From SZUA-230 sp964581095 (GTDB lineage: Bacteria > Bacteroidota > Bacteroidia > Cytophagales > Cyclobacteriaceae), in NCBI GenBank assembly GCA_964581095.1, contig CAZONK010000194.1:1-6446 (forward strand): 6,446 bases of DNA, written 5' to 3'. This document shows, piece after piece, positions 4,691-6,446 of the stretch. Each line of letters starts with the position of its first letter. The first letter of the stretch is position 1. The notes beneath the pieces were generated by a model. The model ran no database searches, was not told the DNA's origin, and saw nothing but the letters and a program-made list of their open reading frames with translations. A program made the translations under genes and the position numbers.

Positions 4691-6446
4691 TTAGAACGGG
4701 TAGCCGATGGCAAAATTGATCAGCGGGAATTCATTGCTTTCAGCCTTATACACAGGATCATCGAAAAATCCATCACTCAGGATAAACCTGTTTCCTAATT
4801 GCCTTGCTGGGTCATAAATTTTAAATGCGGCATCAAGTCTAACAAGGAAAAAAGTGAAATCAAATCGAATACCTACGCCTGCTCCTACAGCAATTTCGCG
4901 ATAAAAATCATCTATCCCTCCACCTTCATTTTTCCGTGTATCCGAATCCCGTATAACCCAAATGTTGCCGGCATCTACAAAAAGGGCACCTTCAAGGATT
5001 CTTGAAAAGCTTTGCCTGAGTTCTACCCCCGATTCAAGAAGGATTTCACCGGGTTGTTCAATATCATAAGTCACATTCCCATCAGTGTCAGTTGGTGTAA
5101 ACGAACCCGGGCCTAGTCGTCTCGGGCGCCATGCCCGAATGCTTGTGGCCCCACCTGAAAAAAAGTATTTTTCATAAGGTAGAAGTTGATCTTGTGAATA
5201 GGGAATAGATACGCCCAGGGTTAACTTGTACGCCAGCTTGGTTGTGGATGTTAGATTAACTCGTTTCCGGAAGTCACCATCAGCTCTAATATATTTGTAG
5301 GTTTGAAGCCCTCTTTCGTTATAAAAACTGTTTCCAAAAATATTTTGCAGCGTTCCGCCACTTTCAACTCCATATCTTAAAAATGCACCGGAACCTGTTC
5401 TCTGACCATAATTTCCAAAGTTATAGGCACCTGAAAAACTTGTGCTACTTACAAATGAAGGCAGGAAGGAGTTGATTAAGTTGTTCCCTTCATCTTGAAG
5501 TTCCTCAAGCCGGGCAAGAAATGTGGAGTCTTTGAAGTGTGTATTAATTACATTCAGATCGGCAAGATAGAATGTGAAGGTACGCTGTTTTTTCGAAGAC
5601 CAGGTATAGTCAAGTGAAGTGTCCCAGCTACTTCGGTTGTATTCCGGCCGGTCGGTTAATGAATATCCAACAGTGACCCTTGTCTTAGGGTTGAATCTGC
5701 CATACCTGTTTTTCAAAACCTCACTGCCGGGTAGCAGAAACTGGGGAAAAATCAGTGATACATTGAAGGCACCTTCTGTGGTACCAAGAATTTTTGAAAA
5801 ATCAGTTGCGGAAGGTACACCCTCAATTCCACCTCTTAAATTGAATTGTAGATTTTCAAGCCCGTGAAATACGTTTCGGACTACATAGCCTATATTAAAA
5901 AAGGGGCCAGGATAACCGTAAGTAAGGGTGAGTCCAAGCTCACTTGTAAATTGCTGCCGCTTACGTGGGCTTGAAAAAATATTTGCAATAAATTTCCCTC
6001 CGGTTGAATCGTAATTTACATTCACAAACCTGAATACGTTCATATTGGTTAGTTGCTGCTGGGTTTGCAACGTATTTGATCGGCTGTATAATTCACCGGG
6101 ATGAAGGAAAATCCTCCGATCCAGTATTTTGAAAGAATACTGATCTTCAAAATAATTGTAGGTTATTCCATTATAAGTGAGAAAACTTCGGTTTTGATTT
6201 TGTGCAATTACATTTGCATCGGTAGTATACACGATTGAGTCAATTCGATATGTTTTGTGAGGTTGACCGTTCGGTGTATTTCTTATTATTTTCCGTATTG
6301 CAACAAGGTGGTCACCATGTGCAGTGTCAACTTCATATTCAATGTATCTGCGGTTAAAACCAAAATACCCATTGTCTTTTAATATGGTTTCAATTCTTGC
6401 CCGTTCATCTGTTATTTTTTCCTGATCATAGTTTTCACCCGGTCTC
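4691..6446 (-). CDS. Omp85-family outer membrane protein, TamL/TamA-like (N-terminus off window)
   Basis: The minus-strand frame stays open to the right edge, giving 584 residues of the C-terminal part; the start is not in the window. The GTG at 6230-6232 is internal. Residues 1-71 (RPGENYDQEKI, then RARIETILKDNGYFGF and a YEVDT strand) form one POTRA domain. A further POTRA follows, with FLHPGELYSRSNTLQTQQQL and then MNVFRFVNVNY. After that comes the 16-strand-type barrel (from about 180 to the end), beginning TSELGLTLTYGYPGPFFNIG and ending in IGYPF with terminal Phe, the outer-membrane beta-signal. Loop 6 has FFSGGATSIRAWRPRRLGPG, where IRAW (436-439) replaces the general VRGF/Y signature but keeps the Arg. 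Such proteins fold or insert other outer-membrane proteins. The IRAW-RPR-LGPG pattern resembles the Bacteroidota lipoprotein TamL, but the lipobox that would prove it lies outside the window. The missing part probably includes the signal and a first POTRA. It converges on E1 with a 37-bp gap. Confidence 0.88.
   Translation of the reverse strand, partial: RPGENYDQEKITDERARIETILKDNGYFGFNRRYIEYEVDTAHGDHLVAIRKIIRNTPNGQPHKTYRIDSIVYTTDANVIAQNQNRSFLTYNGITYNYFEDQYSFKILDRRIFLHPGELYSRSNTLQTQQQLTNMNVFRFVNVNYDSTGGKFIANIFSSPRKRQQFTSELGLTLTYGYPGPFFNIGYVVRNVFHGLENLQFNLRGGIEGVPSATDFSKILGTTEGAFNVSLIFPQFLLPGSEVLKNRYGRFNPKTRVTVGYSLTDRPEYNRSSWDTSLDYTWSSKKQRTFTFYLADLNVINTHFKDSTFLARLEELQDEGNNLINSFLPSFVSSTSFSGAYNFGNYGQRTGSGAFLRYGVESGGTLQNIFGNSFYNERGLQTYKYIRADGDFRKRVNLTSTTKLAYKLTLGVSIPYSQDQLLPYEKYFFSGGATSIRAWRPRRLGPGSFTPTDTDGNVTYDIEQPGEILLESGVELRQSFSRILEGALFVDAGNIWVIRDSDTRKNEGGGIDDFYREIAVGAGVGIRFDFTFFLVRLDAAFKIYDPARQLGNRFILSDGFFDDPVYKAESNEFPLINFAIGYPF

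Noticed and set aside
6230..6232. GTG as the start of the Omp85 gene
   Set aside because: The frame remains open for 71 more codons to the edge and these encode a POTRA domain, so the GTG is an internal valine codon.
1..6446. Mobile element, CRISPR, tRNA/rRNA or defence system
   Set aside because: There are no repeats arranged as arrays, no transposase or integrase motifs, no cloverleaf or rRNA-like stretches, and every long stretch is accounted for by housekeeping genes.

Overview
The window is AT-rich and fully packed with housekeeping genes: four complete coding sequences, plus one more cut by each window edge. Several features point to the Bacteroidota in the broad sense. There is a single-chain fused E1 alpha/beta 2-oxoacid dehydrogenase. 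The Omp85 protein looks like the TamL type. No gene has a Shine-Dalgarno sequence, and there are promoter-like matches to the Bacteroidota pattern TTG-N17-23-TAnnTTTG. Family or genus cannot be resolved by eye.

Layout. Bases 1-461 (minus) hold most of a hotdog-fold acyl-CoA thioesterase whose C-terminus is off the left edge. It lies 36 bp behind pcm (498-1154, minus), the protein-repair L-isoaspartyl O-methyltransferase; the two look like an operon. A 120-bp divergent gap (1155-1274) separates pcm from ribE (1275-1859, plus), the riboflavin synthase. ribE runs tail-to-tail into a membrane PAP2-family phosphatase (1854-2438, minus), and the two coding regions overlap by 6 bp. A 30-bp near-palindrome just past the ribE stop lies inside the phosphatase coding region and may be the ribE terminator. 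A second divergent gap (2439-2565) separates the phosphatase from a 695-residue fused E1 (2566-4653, plus). E1 in turn converges, with a 37-bp gap, on an outer-membrane Omp85/TamL-like protein (4691 to the right edge, minus), whose N-terminus is missing.

The genes do not form one pathway. They cover protein repair and acyl-CoA hydrolysis (one unit), flavin synthesis, lipid phosphate or undecaprenyl-pyrophosphate metabolism, oxidative decarboxylation of 2-oxoacids, and outer-membrane biogenesis. I see no RNA gene, mobile element, CRISPR array or phage or defence gene, and nothing that looks like a new multi-gene system. The points worth a second look are small-scale: two genes that must start at a non-ATG codon, the embedded terminator-like palindrome, the promoter and operator candidates in the two divergent gaps, a variant Omp85 signature motif, and long G runs in conserved glycine motifs.
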